Source of the DNA: DATKKX01 sp035542775
GTDB taxonomy: Bacteria; Planctomycetota; Phycisphaerae; UBA1845; UTPLA1
Reading direction: 5' to 3'
Length of the DNA stretch: 18,327 nucleotides
Assembly: GCA_035542775.1 (NCBI GenBank)
Contig: DATKKX010000535.1
Span: 1-18,327, forward strand
Below the pieces are notes generated by a model. The model ran no database searches, was not told the origin of the DNA, and was given only the letters and a program-made list of their open reading frames with translations. How positions within the stretch are numbered: the first letter of the stretch is position 1; each line of letters starts with the position of its first letter. The position numbers and the translations under genes are program-made. Positions 1-6,705 of this stretch are shown in pieces.

Positions 1-630
1 ATAGCCGTCCTGATCGCCGCGCCCGTCGGCGTGGCCACCGCGATCTACCTCACCGAATACACCCGGGAAGGTCGCGCGACCGCCGTGATTCGCTTCGGCG
101 CCGATTGTCTGGCGGGCATCCCGTCGATCATCTTCGGGCTCTTCGGTTTCGTATTCTTCGCCATCACGCTGGGCATGGGTTTGAGCGTGCTTTCCGGAGG
201 CTTGACACTGGCCGTGATGGTCCTGCCGACTGTCATACGCACCAGCGAAGAAGCGATCCGCGCCGTGCCGTACTCGTACCGCGAAGTCAGTTATGGGCTC
301 GGCAGCACTCGCTGGCAGATGGTCACCCGAGTGGTGCTTCGTTCAGCACTGCCCGGCATCGTCACGGGTATCGTGCTGTCCCTGGCTCGGGCCATCGAGG
401 AAACGGCCGCCGTGATGCTCACGGCCGGCTCTGCCCTTCGGATGCCGTACTCTCCTTTTGACTCCTGCCGGACGTTGCCACTGCACTTCTACATCCTCGC
501 TCGCGAGGGATTGTCCATGGAGAAAGCGTACGCCACGGCGGCCGTGCTCGTGGTCTTGATTCTGGCCATCAATTTCTTCGCCTACTGGCTGATGCACCGA
601 TTCATCGGAAAAGGAGGCCGCCATGCCTAG
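1..630 (+). CDS. pstA: Phosphate ABC transporter permease PstA (5' end missing)
   Basis: Inner-membrane permease that pairs with PstC to form the channel of the high-affinity phosphate importer. The frame is open from base 1, so the gene starts outside the window; 209 residues are visible against roughly 280-300 for the family. The visible part holds several hydrophobic membrane segments. It also holds the cytoplasmic EAA-type coupling loop, encoded at about 247-360, which begins EEAIRAVPYSYRE, contains LGSTRWQ and ends SALPGI; this loop docks onto the ATPase. The following SLARAIEETAAVMLTAG is typical of PstA/PstC. The identity rests on this motif and on the adjacent pstB-like genes and phoU. 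The stop codon lies 8 bases inside the next gene, which suggests translational coupling. pstS and pstC would be expected to the left but cannot be seen. Confidence 0.93.
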   Translation: MAVLIAAPVGVATAIYLTEYTREGRATAVIRFGADCLAGIPSIIFGLFGFVFFAITLGMGLSVLSGGLTLAVMVLPTVIRTSEEAIRAVPYSYREVSYGLGSTRWQMVTRVVLRSALPGIVTGIVLSLARAIEETAAVMLTAGSALRMPYSPFDSCRTLPLHFYILAREGLSMEKAYATAAVLVVLILAINFFAYWLMHRFIGKGGRHA

Positions 631-1537
631 GACCGCATGTGACGAATGCCGGGGCTTGCTTCGTTTCTTCGGAAGAAGAGCCGACCTGCCAGGGCCCTTC
701 ATCGAAAGGCGGGAACTTGTCCCACTGAGATTGGAACCCTCGCGGCCACCGCCAACGTTTCCGGTGCTCGCGGAAAACGGCTGTAAGGCCAAGATCTCGG
801 TGCAGGATCTCACCGCAAGCTATGGGGATTCGCTGATACTGAACGCCCTCAACCTGGATATCCTCCCGCGCGAACGGCTGGCGATCATCGGTCCGGCCGC
901 CAGCGGCAAGACCACTTTCCTGCGCTGCCTGAACCGCCTCAACGATTTGGACCACCGCTTTGCGCATACGGGGCGGATTCTGCTCGACGGCCGGGATATC
1001 TACGATCCGGCGATGGATGTTTCCACGCTGCGCCGCCGGGTGGGCATGGTCTACGCGGTGCCTGTCCCGCTGCCGTGGTCGATTTACGACAACCTGGTGT
1101 ACGGGCTCAAGCTGGCTGGCATCCGCGATCGCGCCACACAGGATGAGCGGGTCGAAGCCGCGCTAAGAGGCATGGTCCTGTGGGAGGAAGTCAGAGATCG
1201 GCTCCATGAGCCGGCCCACAACCTCTCCGGCGGGCAGCAGCAGCGGCTTTGCCTGGCCCGAGTGTTGGCGCTCGAACCGGAAGTGCTGATTTTGGACGAG
1301 CCGTGCTCAGGCCTGGACCCGATCTCGACGGGTAAGATCGAGGACGCGCTGGTCGAGCTCAAGGCCAAGCACTCCATCGTACTGGTGACGAACAATACGA
1401 AACAGGCCGCGCGCGCCTCGGACCGGACGGCCTTCCTCTTGATGGGCGAGCTGGTGGAGATCGGTCCGACCCAGCAGATTTTCACCAGGCCCAGCGACAA
1501 ACGCACCAACGACTACCTGGTCGGGCAATTCGGATAG
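623..1537 (+). CDS. PstB-like phosphate transporter ATPase, first copy, with degenerate Q- and H-loops
   Basis: ABC ATPase of the PstB family, 304 residues against about 250-270 usually. Walker A is GPAASGKTT (residues 90-98), the signature LSGGQ (201-205) is intact, and Walker B ends LILDEP with D225 and E226. Two positions nearly invariant in PstB have changed. The Q-loop FQ has become YA (A145, in GMVYAVPVPLP), and the VTHN of the H-loop has become VTNN (N257). An ATP bound to this subunit would therefore probably be hydrolysed poorly, although its signature could still serve a partner. The start is well supported: GGAGG lies five bases before the ATG, inside the end of pstA. This makes the roughly 55-residue N-terminal extension real; it contains a CDEC motif and matches nothing I recognise. 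The second pstB-like gene follows after three bases, so a heterodimer is likely (inference). Confidence 0.9.
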   Translation: MPRTACDECRGLLRFFGRRADLPGPFIERRELVPLRLEPSRPPPTFPVLAENGCKAKISVQDLTASYGDSLILNALNLDILPRERLAIIGPAASGKTTFLRCLNRLNDLDHRFAHTGRILLDGRDIYDPAMDVSTLRRRVGMVYAVPVPLPWSIYDNLVYGLKLAGIRDRATQDERVEAALRGMVLWEEVRDRLHEPAHNLSGGQQQRLCLARVLALEPEVLILDEPCSGLDPISTGKIEDALVELKAKHSIVLVTNNTKQAARASDRTAFLLMGELVEIGPTQQIFTRPSDKRTNDYLVGQFG

Positions 1538-1540
1538 GCA

Positions 1541-2302
1541 ATGACCTCGGACTTCAAGATCCAGGCAATTGGTCTCAATCTCCACTACGGGCAGTTCCAG
1601 GCCCTGCAAGATGTGGGCATTTGCATCCGGCCGTGTACGATTACGGCGATCATCGGGCCCTCGGGATGCGGCAAGTCCACGCTGCTCCGCTGCTTCAATC
1701 GGATGAATGAGTTGATAAAGGGTGTTCGGGTGACAGGGAGGCTGCTCCTGGATGGGGCGGACATCCTTGCCCCAAAGACCAGCCTACCCGGGCTCCGTCG
1801 GCGCGTCGGCATGGTATTTCAAAGGCCCAACCCCTTTCCATTGTCGATCTTTGACAACGTTGCCTACGGCCCGCGAGTTCACGGGCTGGCTGGCAGGGCC
1901 GGCCTGCATGGCATAGTGGAGGCCAGCCTGCGGGCCACGCGGCTGTGGGACCAGGTGAAGGACAGACTGGATGCCCCCGCGCTCGGGCTCTCGCCCGAAC
2001 AACAGCAGCGCCTTTGCATCTCGCGGCTGGTGGCAGTCGAGCCGGAGGTGCTGCTCATGGACGAGCCGTGCTCGGCGCTCGACCCCATCTCCACCGGGCA
2101 CATCGAGGACCTCATGCGGCAGCTTGCCGAGAAGTACACCATCGTCATCGTCACTCACAACATGCAGCAGGCAGCCCGGGTGTCGAGCGAGGCCGCGTTC
2201 ATGTTGCTGGGAGAGCTGGTGGAGTTCGGCTCGACGACAAGCATTTTCGAGAACCCGCAAGACAAGCGGACCGAGGAATACGTGTCCGGACGCTACGGAT
2301 GA
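1541..2302 (+). CDS. pstB: PstB-like phosphate transporter ATPase, second copy, with degenerate signature motif
   Basis: ABC ATPase of the phosphate importer, 253 residues, the normal PstB length. Walker A GPSGCGKST (residues 39-47), the Q-loop FQRPNPFP (Q94), Walker B LLMDEP (D174, E175) and the H-loop VTHNMQQA (H206) are all canonical for PstB. The ABC signature is not: the usual LSGGQQQR reads LSPEQQQR (150-157), replacing the two glycines that contact the gamma phosphate of the ATP held by the partner subunit. This is the mirror image of the defects in the preceding gene. One composite site (this Walker A/B/Q/H plus the other subunit's LSGGQ) would be complete and the other degenerate. 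The gene starts three bases after the previous stop, and its own stop overlaps the phoU start, so all are probably one transcript. A homodimer of this protein alone would lack a normal signature at both sites. Confidence 0.92.
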   Translation: MTSDFKIQAIGLNLHYGQFQALQDVGICIRPCTITAIIGPSGCGKSTLLRCFNRMNELIKGVRVTGRLLLDGADILAPKTSLPGLRRRVGMVFQRPNPFPLSIFDNVAYGPRVHGLAGRAGLHGIVEASLRATRLWDQVKDRLDAPALGLSPEQQQRLCISRLVAVEPEVLLMDEPCSALDPISTGHIEDLMRQLAEKYTIVIVTHNMQQAARVSSEAAFMLLGELVEFGSTTSIFENPQDKRTEEYVSGRYG

Positions 2303-2964
2303 GAATCATGAGCACCCATTTCGTAAACCTGATCGACGGATTGCAGCGGCGCTCGCTGCGGATGGCCAGCGCGGTCGAGGACATGCTCGAGGAGGCCTGC
2401 GACGCGGCCCTGAAAACGGATCACTCGCTCGCCCAACGGGTCATCGCGCGGGACAAGGAGATCGACGCCGAGGAGGTGGAGGTGGAGTCGGAGGTCATCC
2501 ACCTTATCACGCTGTTCCAGCCGATGGCCTCGGACATGCGGCTGCTGTGCACCATCCTGAAGGTCAACAGCGACCTGGAGCGGGTCGCCGATTGCGCGGT
2601 CAACATCGCCGAGCGGGCTCGTCACCTCGACCCCCAGCGCGAAACGGATCCCAGCCTGGACCTGAAGCCGATCATGTCGATCGTCCGACAATACCTGCGG
2701 AACGCCGTCCAGGCCTATTCGGCCGGCGACGCCGATGCCGCCCAGAGAATCCGAGGCGAAGATGATGTCATCGACGCGTTTTACGGCCAGTTCATCCGGC
2801 GACTCACCGTCGAAGCGGCCCAGTCGCCGGAGCGAATGGCGACCTGCCTCGATACGCTCTCCATCGCCAAGAACCTGGAGCGGATCGCCGACCACGCCAC
2901 CAACATCGCCGAGGATGTAATCTTCCTGGGCACCGGGCAGATCGTTCGGCATAGTGGTGCGTGA
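2299..2964 (+). CDS. phoU: Phosphate signalling accessory protein PhoU
   Basis: Cytoplasmic all-helical regulator that links Pst transporter activity to the PhoR/PhoB-type phosphate response and restrains uptake. The protein has 221 residues, a normal length. It is built from two three-helix PhoU repeats, each with the metal-binding ExxxD signature: LERVAD (E94, D98) followed by NIAERA, and LERIAD (E194, D198) followed by NIAEDVIF. I placed the start at the ATG that shares four bases (ATGA) with the stop of the second pstB-like gene. A second ATG three codons later (2308) is an equally possible start. The frame is open well upstream inside pstB, but that part has no PhoU similarity. It is the last gene of the phosphate operon visible here; the convergent gene begins 81 bases further on. 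Confidence 0.95.
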   Translation: MRIMSTHFVNLIDGLQRRSLRMASAVEDMLEEACDAALKTDHSLAQRVIARDKEIDAEEVEVESEVIHLITLFQPMASDMRLLCTILKVNSDLERVADCAVNIAERARHLDPQRETDPSLDLKPIMSIVRQYLRNAVQAYSAGDADAAQRIRGEDDVIDAFYGQFIRRLTVEAAQSPERMATCLDTLSIAKNLERIADHATNIAEDVIFLGTGQIVRHSGA

Positions 2965-2997
2965 GGAACGAACCGGCGGCAAGGCGCCCCGCATGCA

Positions 2998-3015
2998 CCA
3001 GCAAGTGATTGCTGG
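2998..3015. repeat. Short inverted repeat between convergent phoU and topoisomerase genes
   Basis: CCAGCA (2998-3003) and TGCTGG (3010-3015) form a perfect six-base stem around a six-base loop, in the 81-base gap where the phoU and topoisomerase transcripts converge. The position suits a shared terminator, but no T-run follows on either strand, so the assignment is weak. Confidence 0.25.
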
Positions 3016-3045
3016 GGCGGCCGGGGGCCTGCTTGACGGTCTTAG

Positions 3046-5127
3046 TTAGCGTTTTCCGACAGTAGTGGTTTGTTCGAAAAGCGGCCCGCTGCCCCGTGCT
3101 TCGCGGTCCACGACGATCGTGTTCTCGCCGTACTCGCTGTCCGTCGATGCGGCGAGCGGCTTGCCGTCCTGGCCGAGCTCTTCGTCGGCCCGCGCGGTGA
3201 CACGCTTGGCGATGGCCAGCAGATCCTCATGCAGGTCGTGCTTGTTGATCCGCGTGATCGCGCCGCAGGCATTGACCACCTCACCGATGTAGCGGGTAAA
3301 GACATCTCGGCGGCCGGACTCGTACTTCTGGCGTTTACGGCGGTTGAGGTAGGCCTGGAGCTTGCGGGCACAGTCTTGCACGGCCAGCTTGATCTCCTTG
3401 CGGATCTCGTCGTAATCCGCGATGGCTTCCTTGCCCTCGCTGGTGAACGGGACCCAGACACTGGCCAGGTGGACGAAAATGGCCAGCGGGCCGTAGGGCA
3501 GGCTGCCGCCGGGCTGCGACAGACCATAGCGCCGCCAGTCGACCTCGGCGACGGCTTTGTAGATGCAGCAGCCGGAAAGCTGATGCAGAAGCGGCACGCG
3601 GTTGGCGAAGCGCATCAGCCGAGCTTGCGGCACGGAGCGTTTTTCCTGCACGACTTTGCCGCGGCGGACGACGGCCTCGTTGCCGTTGTTGTCTTCCTCG
3701 ACCTCCTCCGGCGCCGGCCCCAACTCGCCGCCATAGGCCAGGCCGACCTCGATCTGGAACGGATTGCCGCGATAGACGGTGGGGGATCGCGTATTGGCGG
3801 CGAAGAACTCGGCTTTGACGCCCTTGAGCAGCCCGGCGAGCACCTGTTGCGGACCGATGGGCGAGAGGCAATCGGTGGCCGGCGGGCGGATCTTCGTTTC
3901 TTGCAGGGCCTTGTAGAGCGTCTCGGCCTCGTGCGTGCCGATACGCGTCGGCCGGGCGCGGGGCGACAGTTTGGCCGTCTCGCAGATCGAGCCGGCCACG
4001 GCGCTGCTGACGCGGCTGAATTCGCCGTGCAGGAACTGTGCCAGCGTCTTGGCACGCTCATCCTTGAGCATCTTGATGAGCACGCCCAGCTCGATGCCGT
4101 ATGGGTGGGGCTTGATCTCAGCGGTCGGCTCCGGAACCTTGCTCACCGCGCGAACGAATTCCCTGGCCTCGCCGGCGGGGTCGACATATTGGATGTATGC
4201 GTGCGGGTTGGCGATGGCGGTCAGTTCGAGGTATTCGTCGACTGAGGCCCGGCCCTTCTGGTAGGAGGCGACGAGCTCGATCGATACCTCCGTGCCGTGT
4301 TCCCACTCGACGTCCACGGTGTCGTCCTTGACGCTCTGCGGGGCGTTGGTCTTGGTGTTGATCTGGACCTCGTAATAGTGGGCCGGCGAGCGTTTGCCGA
4401 TCCTCGAAGTGATCCGGATGCTCTTGCCGGTGGTGAGCAGGCCGTACATGCCGGCGGCGGAGATGCCGATGCCCTGCTGGCCGCGGCTCATCTTGAGGCG
4501 GTGGAACTTGGAGCCGTAGAGGAGCTTGCCGAAGATGTTGGGAATCTGGTGCTTGACGATGCCCGGGCCGTTGTCGCGGACGGTGACACAGAACCGCTCG
4601 GTGTCGCTCTGGGTGATCTTGACGTAGATGTCGGGCAGGATGCCGGCTTCCTCGCAGGCGTCGAGGCTGTTGTCGACGGCCTCCTTGACGGTGGTGAGCA
4701 GGGCCTTGCGCTTGTTGTCGAAGCCGAGGAGGTGGCGGTTCTTGGCGAAGAACTCGGAGACGGAGATCTCCCGCTGGGCCTTGCCCATGCTTTCTGCGGT
4801 GGCGTAACCGCGGCCGGATTTTCGGCGCGGCGGAGCGGCTTCCTTCGGCGCACCGGCGGTGGGCTGAGCCTCTACCTTGGGACCCGGGCCGGCCTTCTTT
4901 TCCGGCTTGATACGACGGGCTTTCTTCGCAGGGCCGCGGCCGGCTTTGGCCGGTTTGGCGACTTTTCGAGTAGGCTTTTTCTTCATGCTTGTTCCTGGGG
5001 CCTCAGGGATCGGCGGCTCCGGCGGGACGGTCTTGTCGACGCCCCGTCCCATGGTCGGGAAGGGGATCAACATCTGCTGTGTCTCGTTCGTGTGCCCCGT
5101 CTTGAGGGATGCAGCGTCCGTGGCCAT
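3046..5127 (-). CDS. top6B: DNA topoisomerase VI subunit B (GHKL ATPase) with basic N-terminal tail
   Basis: ATP-binding subunit of a type IIB topoisomerase; with the Spo11-like A subunit it would relax or decatenate DNA. The Bergerat-fold ATPase shows the N-box KEAVDNSLDA (E149, N153), DNGPG (185-189) and GQQGIG (216-221). A helix-two-turn-helix-like region follows at about 345-435, ending SPIGPQQVLAGLL. The transducer domain includes the switch-lysine segment VPFTSEGKEA (K566). The protein has 693 residues, longer than typical archaeal subunits of about 530-670. The extra length is mainly the first 118 residues, where 48-104 are very rich in Lys, Ala and Pro, like a histone H1 tail. The chosen start has a strong AAGGAG five bases upstream. 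An internal ATG at 4986 (residue 48) has AGGA and could be a second start. No A subunit gene lies beside it: phoU is convergent on one side and a TPR gene divergent on the other. Confidence 0.93.
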   Translation of the reverse strand: MATDAASLKTGHTNETQQMLIPFPTMGRGVDKTVPPEPPIPEAPGTSMKKKPTRKVAKPAKAGRGPAKKARRIKPEKKAGPGPKVEAQPTAGAPKEAAPPRRKSGRGYATAESMGKAQREISVSEFFAKNRHLLGFDNKRKALLTTVKEAVDNSLDACEEAGILPDIYVKITQSDTERFCVTVRDNGPGIVKHQIPNIFGKLLYGSKFHRLKMSRGQQGIGISAAGMYGLLTTGKSIRITSRIGKRSPAHYYEVQINTKTNAPQSVKDDTVDVEWEHGTEVSIELVASYQKGRASVDEYLELTAIANPHAYIQYVDPAGEAREFVRAVSKVPEPTAEIKPHPYGIELGVLIKMLKDERAKTLAQFLHGEFSRVSSAVAGSICETAKLSPRARPTRIGTHEAETLYKALQETKIRPPATDCLSPIGPQQVLAGLLKGVKAEFFAANTRSPTVYRGNPFQIEVGLAYGGELGPAPEEVEEDNNGNEAVVRRGKVVQEKRSVPQARLMRFANRVPLLHQLSGCCIYKAVAEVDWRRYGLSQPGGSLPYGPLAIFVHLASVWVPFTSEGKEAIADYDEIRKEIKLAVQDCARKLQAYLNRRKRQKYESGRRDVFTRYIGEVVNACGAITRINKHDLHEDLLAIAKRVTARADEELGQDGKPLAASTDSEYGENTIVVDREARGSGPLFEQTTTVGKR

Positions 5128-5159
5128 CCTAGCTCCTTGCGGGCGGATCGCCCAACTCC

Positions 5160-5187
5160 ATTATCCAACCATCCTACTTAGAGTTAA
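5160..5187 (-). promoter_or_regulatory. Candidate sigma-70-type promoter for the topoisomerase VI B gene
   Basis: On the - strand, TTAACT (5182-5187) and GATAAT (5160-5165) are separated by 16 bases. They match four and five of the six consensus bases at -35 and -10, and would give a leader of about 25 bases. The rest of the divergent gap (5128-5415) shows no clear operator or + strand promoter; GATAAC near 5373 is a possible -10 for the TPR gene but has no good -35. Confidence 0.35.
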
Positions 5188-5415
5188 CGTCCAGGCAAGG
5201 GCTGGAGGTTGATGCGACATGCGCCCGGCATCCTGATCGGCTGGCCCGGCATCGCTCGGATTATGGAACCCACGGTCGAGCCTGCTCTCGTGTTGCTCCC
5301 GGCCTTTCTGCCCTTACCCCTTCAAACAAAGGTATTTCGCCACATCTGCCGAAACGATAACTGAGGAAGGGGGGAGCGAGTCGCGTCCGTTTTCTGGGAC
5401 GTTGGGAGCGAGGCG

Positions 5416-6696
5416 ATGAATCTGGACCATCACCAGGGCAAGATGTCTGCGAAGGAGGCGGCGGCCATCTACCAGCAAGGGCTGGCGGCTTTCGAGACGG
5501 GGCGGTATCCGGAGGCCATAGATCTCCTCTCCCGGCTTGCTCAGCATCGCAATCTGCCAGGCACGCTGGCCAGCTTCTACCTCGGCCAGGCCCACATGAA
5601 GCACGGCATCAACGAGTTGCGCGCCGGCCGGTTTGACGCCGCCGCCGAACACCTGACGGCTGCCCGGCGGATCAATCCTGACTCGGTGGGTTTGTGGCGG
5701 TATTTGACCCTCAGCCACGTCCGGCGCGGCCGATTCGACCTGGCCGCCGCCGAGCTTGAGAACACCAGGCAGCGCAACGAGACCGATGCGATGATCCCGA
5801 TTCGGCTGGCGCACGCCTTCGCCCGCGACGGTCAGTTCGAGCGAGCGGTCGAGACGCTGGAAAAGGCGATTGGCGAGCAGGCCGACCGCGCCGATCTTCG
5901 CTATCAACTGGGCCTGCTGCATGCCAGCGCGGATCATCATGAGACCGCTGTGGAGGTCCTTGCCGACGCGGCGGGCCTGGCGCCGGAGGATGCCGCGATC
6001 CGGCAGCATCTGGGCCTTGCCTACGGGGCGCTGGGCATGCTCAGCCAGGCGGTCGAGCATTTGTCCGTAGCACAGAAGCTGCGACCCGGCGACTCCTATC
6101 TCGCTCTGCTGCTGACTCTTGCCGCCAAGGCGGCGAAAGACTCATCCGTCGGCGTGGAGGTTGAACCGGCTGAGGCAGCCTCCTCTCCGGCGGATCAGAA
6201 AGCCGTCGAGGAACTCGGTGAGATCATCACCGAGGAGCCGGACTTCGTGGAGGCGTTTCTCAGCCTTCCGGAGTCGGATGTAGACCGCGAGGTCTTCGGC
6301 ATGCTGGCCTCGATCCTCGAGCTCGCCCTGGAGCGGCATCCCGATTACGCAGACCTGTACTTCCACTGCTCGCGGGTCTATGCCCGGCTGGGCCGCACCG
6401 AGTCGGCGATCAGCCAGGCCCATCGAGCGGTGGAAATCAACCCGCGATACCTGCAGGCGCTGATTCAACTGGGACAGTTGTACGCTCAGACGGACCGTCG
6501 GTGGCAGGCGATCTGGCGGTTGCAGGAAGCGATCGACAGCGGCGGCGATTACCCGGACGTGCATTACCTGTTGGGCGAGATGTACCGGCGGGACGGCGAC
6601 AACGTGCGGGCCTGCGAGCAGTACCGCCGGGCATTGGAACTGAACTCGAGCTTTGCTCCGGCGATGGAGGCGCTCGAGGCGGTCCTGGCAGCATAG
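5416..6696 (+). CDS. TPR repeat protein of unknown function
   Basis: A 426-residue protein made almost entirely of tetratricopeptide repeats, helix pairs that form a scaffold for protein-protein contacts. Clear units include YQQGLAAFETGRYPEAIDLL, RLAHAFARDGQFERAVETL, HLGLAYGALGMLSQAVEHL and a C-terminal pair around LIQLGQLYAQTDRRWQAI and LGEMYRRDGDNVRACEQYR. A less regular acidic stretch, at about residues 240-290, separates two repeat blocks. There is no signal peptide or membrane segment, so it should be cytoplasmic. The start has GGGAG seven bases upstream. The next TPR gene begins nine bases after this stop, so the two are probably co-transcribed. No catalytic domain is present and I cannot assign a process. 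Confidence 0.85.
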   Translation: MNLDHHQGKMSAKEAAAIYQQGLAAFETGRYPEAIDLLSRLAQHRNLPGTLASFYLGQAHMKHGINELRAGRFDAAAEHLTAARRINPDSVGLWRYLTLSHVRRGRFDLAAAELENTRQRNETDAMIPIRLAHAFARDGQFERAVETLEKAIGEQADRADLRYQLGLLHASADHHETAVEVLADAAGLAPEDAAIRQHLGLAYGALGMLSQAVEHLSVAQKLRPGDSYLALLLTLAAKAAKDSSVGVEVEPAEAASSPADQKAVEELGEIITEEPDFVEAFLSLPESDVDREVFGMLASILELALERHPDYADLYFHCSRVYARLGRTESAISQAHRAVEINPRYLQALIQLGQLYAQTDRRWQAIWRLQEAIDSGGDYPDVHYLLGEMYRRDGDNVRACEQYRRALELNSSFAPAMEALEAVLAA

Positions 6697-6705
6697 AGGA
6701 ATGCG

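Noticed and set aside
1945..2298. Upstream extension of the phoU frame into the second pstB-like gene
   Set aside because: The extension encodes a low-complexity Ala/Arg/His product out of frame with the ATPase. PhoU similarity and normal length begin at 2299-2308.
3070..5181. Two long + strand frames (3070-4245 and 4297-5181) opposite the topoisomerase gene
   Set aside because: The - strand encodes all GHKL and transducer motifs across this span. The + frames are Gly/Asp/Ala/Val-rich mirror products without domains.
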